From assembly GCF_020103695.1 (NCBI RefSeq), contig NZ_JAHXBF010000006.1, positions 124,001 through 188,000 of the forward strand: a stretch of DNA of 64,000 bases, read 5' to 3'. The notes beneath the pieces were generated by a model, which saw only the letters and a program-made list of their open reading frames with translations, was not told the origin of the DNA and searched no databases. Position numbers and translations under genes: made by a program. Positions 40,400 to 50,350 of this stretch are shown piece by piece. This DNA is from Hyalangium versicolor (lineage in GTDB: Bacteria; Myxococcota; Myxococcia; Myxococcales; Myxococcaceae). The first letter of the stretch is position 1, and each line of letters opens with the position of its first letter.

Positions 40400-41161
40400 T
40401 CAGGCCTTCAGCTTGTACCCGGAGCGAAGGGCCAGGTAGGCCACGGCGGTGGCGACCACGGCGAGCCCCAGGAGGATGCCGCCTCCGAGCAGGGGCGGGA
40501 AGATGCTGCGGCCAAGCATGCCGTAGCGCAGGCCCTCCACCATATAGACCATGGGGTTGAAGAGGCTGATGTGGTTCCAGGGCGAGGGCAGCTCGCGCAC
40601 CGAGTAGAAGACGCCGCCCAGGAAGGTGAGCGGCATCATGACGAAGGTCGGGAAGAAGTTGATCTGCTCGAACTTCTCGGCCCACACGGCCGCCAGCATG
40701 CCCAGCACGCTGAAGACGTAGGAGGCGATGAGCAGGAAGTACACGGCGACCAGGGCGTGCTGGAGGCTGAAGCCGGTGAAGATGGAAGCCACCGCCCAGG
40801 TGAGCCCGCCCACCACGAGCCCGCGCACCATGGCGCCGCCGATGAAGCCGGCCATCAGCTCGCCGGGGCCCAGTGGGGCCACCAGCAGGTCCACCACCGT
40901 GCCCTGAATCTTCGTGATGAAGAGCGAGGAGCTGGAGTTGAGGAAGGCGTTGTTGGCGATGCCCAGGAAGATGAGGCCCGGGACGATGAAGGACAGGTAC
41001 GGCACGCCCTCCACCTCGTGGACACGGGTGGAGATGGAGTAGCCGAAGACGATGAAGTAGAGCGTGGTGCTGATGAGCGGCGAGAGGACGGTCTGGCCCG
41101 GCACGCGCATGAAGCGGCGGACCTCCTTCGAGAACAGCGTCTTCATCCCAAGGGTGTTCAT
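40400..41161 (-). CDS. ABC-2 type transporter permease
   Basis: A 253-aa six-helix membrane protein of the ABC-2 exporter class. Helices are visible at QTVLSPLISTTLYFIVFGYS, the YLSFIVPGLIFLGIANN region, GLVVGGLTWAVASIFTGF, LVAVYFLLIASYVFSVLGML and LLGGGILLGLAVVATAVAYL, and the typical LTFLGGVFYSVRELP loop precedes the last one. The ATPase gene lies 38 bp upstream on the same strand, so the pair is one transporter of the YadH/DrrB kind. Substrate unknown. Confidence 0.9.
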   Translation of the reverse strand: MNTLGMKTLFSKEVRRFMRVPGQTVLSPLISTTLYFIVFGYSISTRVHEVEGVPYLSFIVPGLIFLGIANNAFLNSSSSLFITKIQGTVVDLLVAPLGPGELMAGFIGGAMVRGLVVGGLTWAVASIFTGFSLQHALVAVYFLLIASYVFSVLGMLAAVWAEKFEQINFFPTFVMMPLTFLGGVFYSVRELPSPWNHISLFNPMVYMVEGLRYGMLGRSIFPPLLGGGILLGLAVVATAVAYLALRSGYKLKA

Positions 41162-41199
41162 AGGTATCGGGGCGGGGCGGATAGGGGCTCGGAGTCGGC

Positions 41200-42132
41200 T
41201 CAGGCGGGCTTCTGGGGGCGGCCGCGGAGGATTTCGATGAGCACGTCCTCCAGGCGGGAGCGGCGCGTCTCCACGTCGGAGATGGGCAGGCCCTGGGCAT
41301 AGAGGGCGCGCAGCAACTCGCCGGAGGGCGGGGTGCCCTCGCGCTCGACATAGGTGAGCGTGCGGCGGTCCTCGGAGAGTGTGGCGTTGAAGCGGCGGCT
41401 GGCCTCGGGCAGCTCGGCCTGGGGCTGCTCGAAGGTGACGACGAGGCGGCGCTCGCCGAAGCGGCGCATGACGGAGTGCTTGTCCTCCACCAGGAGCAGG
41501 CGCCCATCATTGATGACGCCCACGCGGTCGGCCAGCTCCTCGGCCTCCTCGAGGTAGTGGGTGGTGAGGACGATGGTGGTGCCCTCGGCGGCCAGCTTGC
41601 GCACGTAGGTCCACAAGTCGCGGCGTAGCTCCACGTCCACGCCGGCGGTGGGCTCGTCGAGGAAGACGAGCTTGGGGCGGTGCACCAGGGCCTTGGCGAT
41701 GAGGAGCCGACGCCGCATGCCGCCAGAGAGGGCGCGGGTGACGGCGTCCTTCTTGGCCTGGAGGTTGAGGGCGGTGAGCACCTCGTCCACGCGGGCCTCG
41801 TCCCGGGGGCGGCCGTAGTAGCCGAGCTGGATGTGGAGCGACTCGGCGACGGTGAAGAAGGGGTCGAAGTTGATCTCCTGGGGGACCAGGCCCACGTCAT
41901 AGCGAGGGCCGACGGAGTCCTGGTCCAGGTCCTTGCCGAACAGGAGGATGCGGCCGCTCGTCTTCTTCACCAGGCCGCAAATGGAGCCGATGAGCGTCGT
42001 CTTCCCGGCGCCATTGGGGCCCAGGAGGGCGAAGATTTCCCCGGGCTGGATGGTGAGGTTGACGTCGGACAGGGCGGTGAGCTTGGCGTAGCTCTTGGTG
42101 AGGCCCTGAAGCTCGAGGACGGGGGCTGGCAT
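41200..42132 (-). CDS. ABC transporter ATP-binding protein
   Basis: A 310-aa ATPase partner of the permease downstream. Walker A GPNGAGKT, Q-loop VPQEINFDPFF, signature LSGGMRRRLLIAKAL, Walker B KLVFLDEPTAG, D-loop and switch His in TTHYLEEAEELA. About 75 extra residues at the C-terminus (from RLVVTFEQPQAELP) form the small domain usual in YadG/CcmA-type exporters. It diverges from the FHA gene with 54 bp between starts, so both promoters must share that stretch. Confidence 0.92.
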   Translation of the reverse strand: MPAPVLELQGLTKSYAKLTALSDVNLTIQPGEIFALLGPNGAGKTTLIGSICGLVKKTSGRILLFGKDLDQDSVGPRYDVGLVPQEINFDPFFTVAESLHIQLGYYGRPRDEARVDEVLTALNLQAKKDAVTRALSGGMRRRLLIAKALVHRPKLVFLDEPTAGVDVELRRDLWTYVRKLAAEGTTIVLTTHYLEEAEELADRVGVINDGRLLLVEDKHSVMRRFGERRLVVTFEQPQAELPEASRRFNATLSEDRRTLTYVEREGTPPSGELLRALYAQGLPISDVETRRSRLEDVLIEILRGRPQKPA

Positions 42133-42186
42133 AGAGGAGGCCGGGCTTTAGCACCTCCAGGAAGTCTGGCGCTACACTGCGCGTCC

Positions 42187-42702
42187 ATGCTCAATGTGCG
42201 GGAACTGCGGTCGTTGGCTTCGCAACTCACGGAGGCCTTCTTCTGCAATCAGATTGGCCCCTTCGTCCTGGTGCAGAAGCCGCCCCGGCCGGTGGTGGAA
42301 CAGATGGCGATGCGGATGGGGGCGCAAAGCACCTTGTTGGCCACGGGGCCAAGCCTGGAGGCCATGCAGTTGGCGGTGATGCTGCGCTTCGACGAGCTGC
42401 TGGTGGCCAGCCTGCCGCCGTTGCGGAGCACGGACGTGCTGACAGTGGGGCGGCTGCCGAGCTGCGATCTGGTCATCAATGACCCATCGGTGTCGAAGGA
42501 GCACGCGCGGCTGTGCTGGCACGGGAAGGCGGACAGCTGCACGGTGGTGGACCTGGCGTCCATGAACGGCACGCAGATCAACGGGCACCCGCTGGCGCCG
42601 CACAAGGAGTTCTTCGTGCAGGACGGGGACCTGGTGCGGTTCGGGGACGCGGACTTCGCGTACATGACGGCCGAGTCGCTCTGGGGCCGGCTGCGCCGCT
42701 GA
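42187..42702 (+). CDS. FHA domain protein
   Basis: A 171-aa protein with a C-terminal forkhead-associated domain that binds phosphothreonine: LTVGRLPSCDLVINDPSVSK, the conserved SKEHARL and DLASMNGTQINGHPL, then GDLVRFGDADFAY. The first 80 residues (LASQLTEAFFCNQIGPFVLV ...) are conserved-looking but not a named domain. No membrane segment. The Ser/Thr kinase at 38.6-40.3 kb is a plausible but unproven source of phosphorylated partners. Start ATG 42187. Confidence 0.88.
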   Translation: MLNVRELRSLASQLTEAFFCNQIGPFVLVQKPPRPVVEQMAMRMGAQSTLLATGPSLEAMQLAVMLRFDELLVASLPPLRSTDVLTVGRLPSCDLVINDPSVSKEHARLCWHGKADSCTVVDLASMNGTQINGHPLAPHKEFFVQDGDLVRFGDADFAYMTAESLWGRLRR

Positions 42703-42844
42703 GGCCCTGACGGGCATCGCGGGGGCGGGCGGGATGTTCTCCTCCGGTGGGTGGGTGGGAGAGTTCCTTGCGCTGGGCTTTCCTCCTTAGTATCCGCCAC
42801 CGTTCCACGTAGGTACGTCGTCCACCTGGAGGCACGAGAACCCG

Positions 42845-44524
<1,680 letters not shown>

Positions 44525-44550
44525 GCGACGTTCCAGGGGAGGGGCCGCTG

Positions 44551-45687
44551 ATGATCCGGAAGGTGTCGTTCCGCAATTTCAAGGCGTACCGCTCCCTGGA
44601 CGTGGAGTTGGAGCCCTTCACGGTGCTGGTGGGCCCGAATGCCTCGGGAAAGACCACGCTGTTGGATGGGCTGCGTTTCATCTCCCAGTTTGGGGGGATG
44701 ATGGAAACTCCCGATATTGTGGAGCGCTACCCCCAGGAGGAACTCCAGTCGTACGGTGTCAGTGCCCCCGTGGAGTTGACCATCTCTGGCAGATGGAAGG
44801 ACACGGAGGGAATGGCACGGGTCTCCAGCAAACCGGGAGTACTGGCCAGAGATAATGGGCACGTCAGCCTGCTTTTCTCGATCTCAGGGCAATGGAATGA
44901 GAAGTCGTTTCCACCTCCCAAAGACGAGGGACAACCGGTTTACGACCCTCCACTGCATGAGTTCCGTCGCGCATTGACCTCGACTGCGGTCTTGCGATTC
45001 GAGTCACGGAAGCTTGCGGAGGCCTCATACAGCGAAGAGCCTGTTCCTGAGATTCAATCAGACGGCTCGGGACTTGCGTCTGTTCTTGCCCACCTCAAGC
45101 TGAGTCAGGACGAGATCTTCGAAGAGATTGAGCAGGCGCTCAAGCAGGTCGTGCCAGCCGTCAGGCGTATTCGAATCGATCGAGCCATTGTGGCGAACGC
45201 GCCAGATGGTACCCATCGCTCGGACAAGCTTCCATCCAAGCTTTGGGGCAATCAGGTTGTGCTCGACATGAAAGGCGCTAAGGGGGTTCCGGCAACAGCC
45301 GCAGGCGAAGGAACCCTCATGGTGCTTGGATTGCTTACAGTACTCCGAGGGCCCGCCCGTCCTCGGCTCGTACTACTGGACGACGTCGAACTGGCGCTTC
45401 ACCCTGCGGCTCAAGCCAAACTCATTGAAGTGCTGCGCTCCATCCAGAAGCGCGACCCTGAGCTGCAAATCGTTGCGACAAGCCACTCCCCGTTCATCTT
45501 GAACTACCTCGATCCAAAAGAGGTTCGGATGACCTTCCTTGCGGAGAACGGGTTCGCTCGCTGCGAGAAACTCACCGCCCATCCCGAGTTCGAGAAGTGG
45601 AAGGACCTGATGAGCCCGGGAGAGTTCTGGAGCACCGTGGGCGAGAGTTGGCTGGAGAAGGCGGGCGATGCCAGTGCCAGCGAGTGA
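44551..45687 (+). CDS. AAA_21-type (RecF/OLD-like) ATPase, first gene of a defence-like pair
   Basis: A 378-aa SMC/OLD-style ATPase. The start IRKVSFRNFKAYRSLDVELE and Walker A VGPNASGKTT (Lys34) are typical; the C-terminal part has Walker B with LVLLDDVELALHP and the switch His in IVATSHSPFILNYLDP. The middle, about residues 60-250, has no recognised domain and carries no TOPRIM nuclease of its own, unlike single-chain OLD proteins. Base composition is clearly less GC-rich than ettA next door, with many A/T third positions. The next gene overlaps its end by 20 bp, so the two products probably act together. Confidence 0.85.
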   Translation: MIRKVSFRNFKAYRSLDVELEPFTVLVGPNASGKTTLLDGLRFISQFGGMMETPDIVERYPQEELQSYGVSAPVELTISGRWKDTEGMARVSSKPGVLARDNGHVSLLFSISGQWNEKSFPPPKDEGQPVYDPPLHEFRRALTSTAVLRFESRKLAEASYSEEPVPEIQSDGSGLASVLAHLKLSQDEIFEEIEQALKQVVPAVRRIRIDRAIVANAPDGTHRSDKLPSKLWGNQVVLDMKGAKGVPATAAGEGTLMVLGLLTVLRGPARPRLVLLDDVELALHPAAQAKLIEVLRSIQKRDPELQIVATSHSPFILNYLDPKEVRMTFLAENGFARCEKLTAHPEFEKWKDLMSPGEFWSTVGESWLEKAGDASASE

Positions 45688-46438
45688 GCCCGCTTACGAG
45701 TTTGGTATCGTCTGCGAGGCTCGCGCGGACCAACTGACAGCGTGTGATCTCGCGGACCGCGCATTACTGGCCAGCATCGACTGGCTTGGGCCTGAGATGC
45801 TGGACTCCCAGCGACAATGGCGGGGGCTCGGTTCGACAGACCCGTTCTTGAAGTGGGCTTCCGTGCGAGCTGAGGCGGAACGCTTGGGACTTCGAGAGAG
45901 CACTTGGGGCCAGTTCAACGGGAAGCCGGGTGCACCCGATGCCTTCATGGCACGCAAGGCTCTTCTGCTCTTTGCCGCCATGAGCCGGCGTCCGCATGCC
46001 GTCCTCCTCGTTCGTGACAGTGATGGTGACGCGCGGCGGCGCGTGGGGCTCGAACAAGCGAGGGATGACAAGCCTTGGCCTTTCAAGGTCGTCATTGGCG
46101 TCGCGCACCCCAAGCGAGAAGCGTGGGTACTCGCGGGCTTTCAGCCTCAAAACCCCGAGGAGGTCGCGCGCCTTCAAGCGCTTCGAGCACGTCTCTCCTT
46201 GGATCCCATCCTCAAGTCCCACGAGTTGGACGCGCGCAAGCACGGTGCGAAGACCGACATCAAGCGTGCGCTCAATGAGCTGATCCTGGGAGAGGCAGAG
46301 CGCGAGCGCCAGTGTATCAATGAGACGGCCCTCGATGTGCTGGAGGAGCGCGGCGACTCCAACGGGCTGGCTGACTTCCTGGGAGAAGTTCGCCAGCGGC
46401 TCGTTCCCATTCTGAGCGGGCGCACGCCGGAGCAGTAG
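45668..46438 (+). CDS. TOPRIM-like effector, second gene of the ATPase pair
   Basis: A 256-aa protein not assigned to a named family. Its layout suggests a TOPRIM nuclease: the first strand ends in an acidic pair (FGIVCEARAD, Glu17 and Asp21), and a later strand reads VLLVRDSDGDARRR (Asp117, Asp119, Asp121), followed by GVAHPKREAWVLAGF with Glu151, as in DUF4276/RloB-type partners of AAA ATPases. Remaining residues are helical. It starts inside the ATPase gene (20-bp overlap) and has the same low-GC codon usage. By analogy with PARIS, AbiL and split OLD systems it could be the toxic nuclease arm; this is inference. Confidence 0.65.
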   Translation: MPVPASEPAYEFGIVCEARADQLTACDLADRALLASIDWLGPEMLDSQRQWRGLGSTDPFLKWASVRAEAERLGLRESTWGQFNGKPGAPDAFMARKALLLFAAMSRRPHAVLLVRDSDGDARRRVGLEQARDDKPWPFKVVIGVAHPKREAWVLAGFQPQNPEEVARLQALRARLSLDPILKSHELDARKHGAKTDIKRALNELILGEAERERQCINETALDVLEERGDSNGLADFLGEVRQRLVPILSGRTPEQ

Positions 46439-46442
46439 GGAG

Positions 46443-47909
46443 ATGGCTCGATGGGAGTTGAGCGTTCCGCTGGATGAGGCGTCTCCGACGCCGCTCTTCG
46501 TCCAGATTGCCCGGGCTCTTGCGGAGGACATCCGGCGCGGACGGCTCAAGCCCGGGGCCGCGCTTCCGGGGAGCCGCGCGCTCGCCACCACGCTGCGCGT
46601 CCACCGCAATACCGTTCTCGCGGCCTACCAGGAACTCGAGGCCCAGGGGTGGATCTTCACGGCTCCCGCGCGAGGTACCTTTGTCTCCGCTGCGCTCCCG
46701 GACGTGGAGCCCTCTCCTCTCACTGAAACCCCGCGCGCTCGGAAGCTCGATTCTGTTGGCTTTCCTCTGGAGCCTCCTCTGGAGAGCCGGGACACAGAGG
46801 AGTTCCCTCGCGGGGCGCTCGTGATGGCCTCGGGGACTCCGGATGTGCGGCTCCTTCCTGTCGAGGTGCTCGCTCGGGCCTGGCGCCGGGCGTTCAAGCT
46901 CGGAGGTCAGCGCCTCCTCGACTACGCAGGGCCGCAGGGACACCCGCGCCTGCGTGCCGCGCTGGCCCAGATGCTCGCCTCCGTGCGCGGGCTCGCGGCG
47001 ACGCCGGACTCCCTGCTTGTCACCCGAGGCAGCCAGGGCGCGCTCTACCTCGCAGCCCGTACCCTCGTGCGTCCGGGAGACCGTGTCGCCGTGGAGGCCC
47101 TGGGCTATCACCCCGCGTGGCAGGCTCTCCGGTCCGTAGGCGCTCAGCTCGTTCCCATTCCTGTCGATGACGAAGGCCTCCGCGTGGACAAGCTTGAGGC
47201 TGCGGCGGCTCGGCAGGGGCTTCGGGCTGTCTACCTCACCCCGCACCATCAATACCCCACCACCGTCACGCTCTCTCCCGCGCGTCGGCTCGCGTTGCTG
47301 GCCTGGGCGCGCACCTCGGGCTGTGCCCTCATCGAGGACGACTACGATCACGAGTTCCACTACGACGGTCGGCCCGTCCTTCCGCTCGCCAGTACGGACC
47401 AGGCCAATGTCGTCATCTATGTGGGCACGCTTTCCAAGGTGCTCGCTCCGGGCCTGCGCGTCGGCTTCCTCTTCGCGCCCACGCCGTTCATCCGTCGCGC
47501 CACCTCGATTCGCGCTGTCGTGGAGCGCCAGGGAGATCTCGTCGCCGAGTACGCCCTTGCAGAGTTGCTCGAAGAGGGCGAACTCCAACGCCATGTTCGC
47601 AAGATGCGAGGCGTCTACCTTTCCCGCCGCGATGCCCTCGTTGAGGCGCTGAGCCAGGAGCTGTCCGGTGCGCTCGATTTCACCGTGCCTGCCGGAGGCA
47701 TGACGCTCTGGGCTCGCTGCGCCCCGAAACTCGACGCCGCCGTCTGGGCCAGGCGTGCCCGTGATGCGGGAGTGTGGTTCTCCCACGGCGGTCAGTACAC
47801 GTTCGATGGCCAGCCATTCCCCGCCCTGCGCCTCGGCTTCGCGGGTCTGAAGGAGACGGAGTTGCGCGAGGCTGTCCGGCGGATGGCACGGGCTCGGCCG
47901 CGGAGCTGA
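46443..47909 (+). CDS. MocR/PdxR-type regulator (GntR DNA-binding + aminotransferase fold)
   Basis: A 488-aa chimeric regulator: N-terminal GntR winged helix at about 10-80 (VQIARALAEDIRRGRLKPGA, PGSRALATTLRVHRNTVLAA, GWIFTAPARGTFVS), then a class I aminotransferase fold that binds PLP through Lys332 in VGTLSKVLAPGLRVGF, with IEDDYDHEFHYDGRP upstream. Members control vitamin B6, GABA, taurine or other amine genes. It starts 4 bp after the TOPRIM-like gene, with GGGAG just ahead, so it may be co-transcribed with that pair. Operator-like repeats lie immediately downstream, not upstream, of the gene. Target pathway unknown. Confidence 0.9.
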   Translation: MARWELSVPLDEASPTPLFVQIARALAEDIRRGRLKPGAALPGSRALATTLRVHRNTVLAAYQELEAQGWIFTAPARGTFVSAALPDVEPSPLTETPRARKLDSVGFPLEPPLESRDTEEFPRGALVMASGTPDVRLLPVEVLARAWRRAFKLGGQRLLDYAGPQGHPRLRAALAQMLASVRGLAATPDSLLVTRGSQGALYLAARTLVRPGDRVAVEALGYHPAWQALRSVGAQLVPIPVDDEGLRVDKLEAAAARQGLRAVYLTPHHQYPTTVTLSPARRLALLAWARTSGCALIEDDYDHEFHYDGRPVLPLASTDQANVVIYVGTLSKVLAPGLRVGFLFAPTPFIRRATSIRAVVERQGDLVAEYALAELLEEGELQRHVRKMRGVYLSRRDALVEALSQELSGALDFTVPAGGMTLWARCAPKLDAAVWARRARDAGVWFSHGGQYTFDGQPFPALRLGFAGLKETELREAVRRMARARPRS

Positions 47910-47927
47910 GCCTCTTCCGGGCGCGCC

Positions 47928-48008
47928 CTGAACCAACTGGTCCACCTGTCATACCAGTTCGACCCAACTCCGCCGCCGACGGACTGCCACCTCAGACCCG
48001 GCCCGGGG
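47928..48008. repeat. Copy 1 of an 81-bp imperfect direct repeat with internal palindrome
   Basis: First of two copies 122 bp apart. It contains AACTGGT (47935-47941) and ACCAGTT (47953-47959), a perfect inverted repeat with 11 bp between, and an ATACCA at 47951-47956. ATACCA direct repeats are the known GabR (MocR family) operator. Lies just after the MocR gene stop. Confidence 0.65.
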
Positions 48009-48049
48009 CCTCAGTCGAGCACAGCAAGGAAGACCCCTTTTGAACCGGT

Positions 48050-48130
48050 CTGAACCAGCTGGTCCACCTGTCATACCAGTTCGGCTCAACTCCGCCGCCA
48101 GCGGGCTCCTGCTTCAGGCTCGCCCTGGGG
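48050..48130. repeat. Copy 2 of the 81-bp imperfect direct repeat
   Basis: Second copy. The first 49 bp differ from copy 1 at only a few positions, the rest mostly by C/T and A/G changes. It has AGCTGGT (48057-48063) and ACCAGTT (48075-48081), the former with one mismatch, and ATACCA at 48073-48078. It lies between two convergent genes, so neither flanking gene has it in a normal promoter position. Confidence 0.65.
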
Positions 48131-48160
48131 ATGAGCTGCCGGAACGGGACGCTCCTTCCG

Positions 48161-49078
48161 CTACGAGAGCAGCCGGTCTACTTCGGCGAGTTCCGCAGCC
48201 GTCAGCTTCCAACCGGTAGCAGCGGCATTGCCCTTCACCTGGGCCGCCGAGGTCGCTCCAGCAATCACGGTGGCCACGGGCTTCCGCCCCAGCAGCCACG
48301 AGAAGGCCAGCTCCAGCAGCGTATGCCCTCGCGACTCCGCGAACGCGGCGAGTGCCTCTACCCTCTCGACCCGCTCCTCCGTGAGGAAGCTGGAGAAACG
48401 TCCACCGTCCGTGATGCGCGTGCCTGGAGGAAACGGCCGGCCCTTCCGGTACTTCCCCGACAGCAGACCGCTCGCTAGCGGGAAGTAGGGGATGAACGCC
48501 AGGCCCGAGCGCTCGCACTCGGGCAGCACCTCCCGCTCCGGCTCACGGTTCAGCAGGCTGTACTCGTTCTGGACGCTCACGAAGCGCGCCGCGCCCTGCT
48601 TCACCGCCGCTGCCGCCTCCCGGATCTGCTCGGCCGAGAAGTTAGAACAGCCGATCTCCCGCACCTTCCCCTCTCGCACCAGCACGTCCAGCACGCCCAG
48701 TGTGTCCGCGATGGGCACCGATGGATCCGGCCGGTGGAGCTGGTACAGATCGATCCGATCCGTCTCCAGTCGGCGCAGGCTGTCCTCCACGGCCCGCCGG
48801 ACGTACGCGGGAGCCGCCCCCCTGCGCTGCTCGTCGATCTTCGACCCGAACTTCGTGGCCAGCACTACCTGCTCGCGGCGTTTCCCCAACGCACGGCCGA
48901 GGACCTCCTCACCCTTCGTTCCGCTGTAGGTGTCCGCTGTATCGAAGAAGTTGATGCCCGCCTCGAGCGCTGCATCCACGACCGCCGTCGTCGCCTGGAC
49001 GTCGAGCCTCACCCCGAAGTTGTTGCACCCCAGCCCTACCACCGACACGGACAGCGAGCCGATCTGTCGTCTCTCCAT
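48161..49078 (-). CDS. Aldo/keto reductase
   Basis: A 305-aa NADPH-dependent (beta/alpha)8 reductase. Catalytic tetrad: Asp in FFDTADTYSG, Tyr in the same motif, Lys in VLATKFGSK and His in DLYQLHRPDPS. Cofactor contacts are EIGCSNFSAEQ and VIAGATSAAQVKGN. ATG 49078 follows GGGGACGAACC; the longer frame to 49174 would run into the preceding gene. It lies 43 bp downstream of the LLM flavoprotein gene on the same strand, so the two reductive enzymes probably form an operon. Substrate unknown. Confidence 0.92.
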   Translation of the reverse strand: MERRQIGSLSVSVVGLGCNNFGVRLDVQATTAVVDAALEAGINFFDTADTYSGTKGEEVLGRALGKRREQVVLATKFGSKIDEQRRGAAPAYVRRAVEDSLRRLETDRIDLYQLHRPDPSVPIADTLGVLDVLVREGKVREIGCSNFSAEQIREAAAAVKQGAARFVSVQNEYSLLNREPEREVLPECERSGLAFIPYFPLASGLLSGKYRKGRPFPPGTRITDGGRFSSFLTEERVERVEALAAFAESRGHTLLELAFSWLLGRKPVATVIAGATSAAQVKGNAAATGWKLTAAELAEVDRLLS

Positions 49079-49121
49079 GGTTCGTCCCCTTACCCCATCA
49101 CCCATCGTGGCCACATGCGGC

Positions 49122-50123
49122 TCAGCGCAGGAAGGCCTCCGCCAGCAGTTCGTAGGAGCGCAGACGCTCCGCATGGCCGTAGGTGTTGGTCAGCACCATC
49201 ACCTCATCCGCGGACGTGCGCTCCACCAGCGCATCGATCCGGCGCTTCACCGTCTCCGGAGAGCCGAAGATCTGCATCGCCCGGATGGATTCCGCCACCT
49301 CTCGCTCGAAGGGCGAGTACACATAGGCCAGCGCCTCCTCGGGGCTCGGCAGCCTCGCACGCTGGTTCGTCCGAGCCCGCACGAAGGACAGGACGATGCT
49401 CGAGGCCAGGCGCTCGGCCTCCGCATCCGTCGGAGCGCAGACGACCGACACCGTCAGGATGGAATGGGGCTTCTCCAGCACACCCGGAATGAACTGCTCC
49501 CGGTAGGCCAGCATCGGCCCATCGGGAGGCTCGGGGCTGAAGTGCGCCGCGAAGCCAAAGGGCATCCCCAGCCGGGCCGACAATTGCGCGCTGAACCCGC
49601 TCGAGCCCAGCAGCACGATGGGCGGCAGCGGCACATCCTCCGGGAGCGCCTTCACCGGGCCGAACGGGTGCCCCGGCGGGAACTGGTTCTTCCCAAAGGA
49701 GATCAACTCCACAAGCTTCTCCGGGAAGTCATCCACCTCCAGGGCCTCCCGCGTCCGCCGAAGCGCCAGCGCCGTCCGAGGATCCGTGCCCGGCGCCCGG
49801 CCAATCCCCAGATCGATGCGGCCCGGGTACAGCGCCTCCAGCATCTTGAAGGCCTCGGCCACCTTGAGTGGCGCGTGGTTGGGCAGCATCACCCCGCCGG
49901 ACCCGACGCGGATGCGCGTGGTGGCCCCTGCCGCCAGCGCAATCATGATCTCCGGCGTCGTGCTCGCGATGCCGGCCAGATTGTGGTGCTCGGCGAACCA
50001 GTAGCGCGTGTACCCCAACCGATCCGCCAGGCGCACCAGTTCGAGGCTCCGGCGCAACGCCTCGTGGCTGGTCGCGCCTTCCGGGAAGGGGATGACATCC
50101 AAAATGGAGAGAGGAGGGCTCAT
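49122..50123 (-). CDS. LLM class flavin-dependent oxidoreductase (luciferase-like)
   Basis: A 333-aa bacterial-luciferase-family enzyme. It begins SILDVIPFPEGATSHEALRR and has YTRYWFAEHHNLAGIASTTP, GSGGVMLPNHAPLKVAEAFK, RIDLGIGRAPGTDP and IVLLGSSGFSAQLSARLG, which are the flavin-pocket landmarks of the family. Near the end, FGSPETVKRRIDALVERTSA is typical. A CAGGAGATTG site sets ATG 50123. First gene of the unit that continues into the aldo/keto reductase. Such enzymes act as FMN-dependent monooxygenases or reductases; the substrate cannot be read. Confidence 0.92.
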   Translation of the reverse strand: MSPPLSILDVIPFPEGATSHEALRRSLELVRLADRLGYTRYWFAEHHNLAGIASTTPEIMIALAAGATTRIRVGSGGVMLPNHAPLKVAEAFKMLEALYPGRIDLGIGRAPGTDPRTALALRRTREALEVDDFPEKLVELISFGKNQFPPGHPFGPVKALPEDVPLPPIVLLGSSGFSAQLSARLGMPFGFAAHFSPEPPDGPMLAYREQFIPGVLEKPHSILTVSVVCAPTDAEAERLASSIVLSFVRARTNQRARLPSPEEALAYVYSPFEREVAESIRAMQIFGSPETVKRRIDALVERTSADEVMVLTNTYGHAERLRSYELLAEAFLR

Positions 50124-50208
50124 CAATCTCCTGGATGCCCCAAGCGGACCCTCGTTTCTCCGCCCGTGGCCAGAACCTCCCCTCTGCCCGGGAGTCAACG
50201 TCTCCGCC

Positions 50209-50227
50209 GGGTGGGCCATACCCACCC
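50209..50227. promoter_or_regulatory. Operator-like palindrome in a divergent promoter region
   Basis: GGGTGGG-CCATA-CCCACCC is a perfect 7-bp inverted repeat with a 5-bp centre. It lies 86 bp upstream of the LLM oxidoreductase start and 123 bp upstream of the ATP-grasp start, inside their shared 227-bp intergenic region. Regulator unknown. Confidence 0.35.
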
Positions 50228-50350
50228 CGTCGCTGAGCCGATAGAGGGCGTGGGGAGAGGGGCTCGGCTGGATATCTCCTTGACAAGGAAGTGGGCAGTG
50301 ACCGATCCCGCGCTATCGTCGGCCGTACGGGAGCACTGGCTCCGAGCACC

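Noticed and set aside
42133..42186. Imperfect palindromes in the ABC/FHA divergent gap
   Set aside because: Arms are only 4 bp and mismatched; no better than chance in GC-rich DNA.
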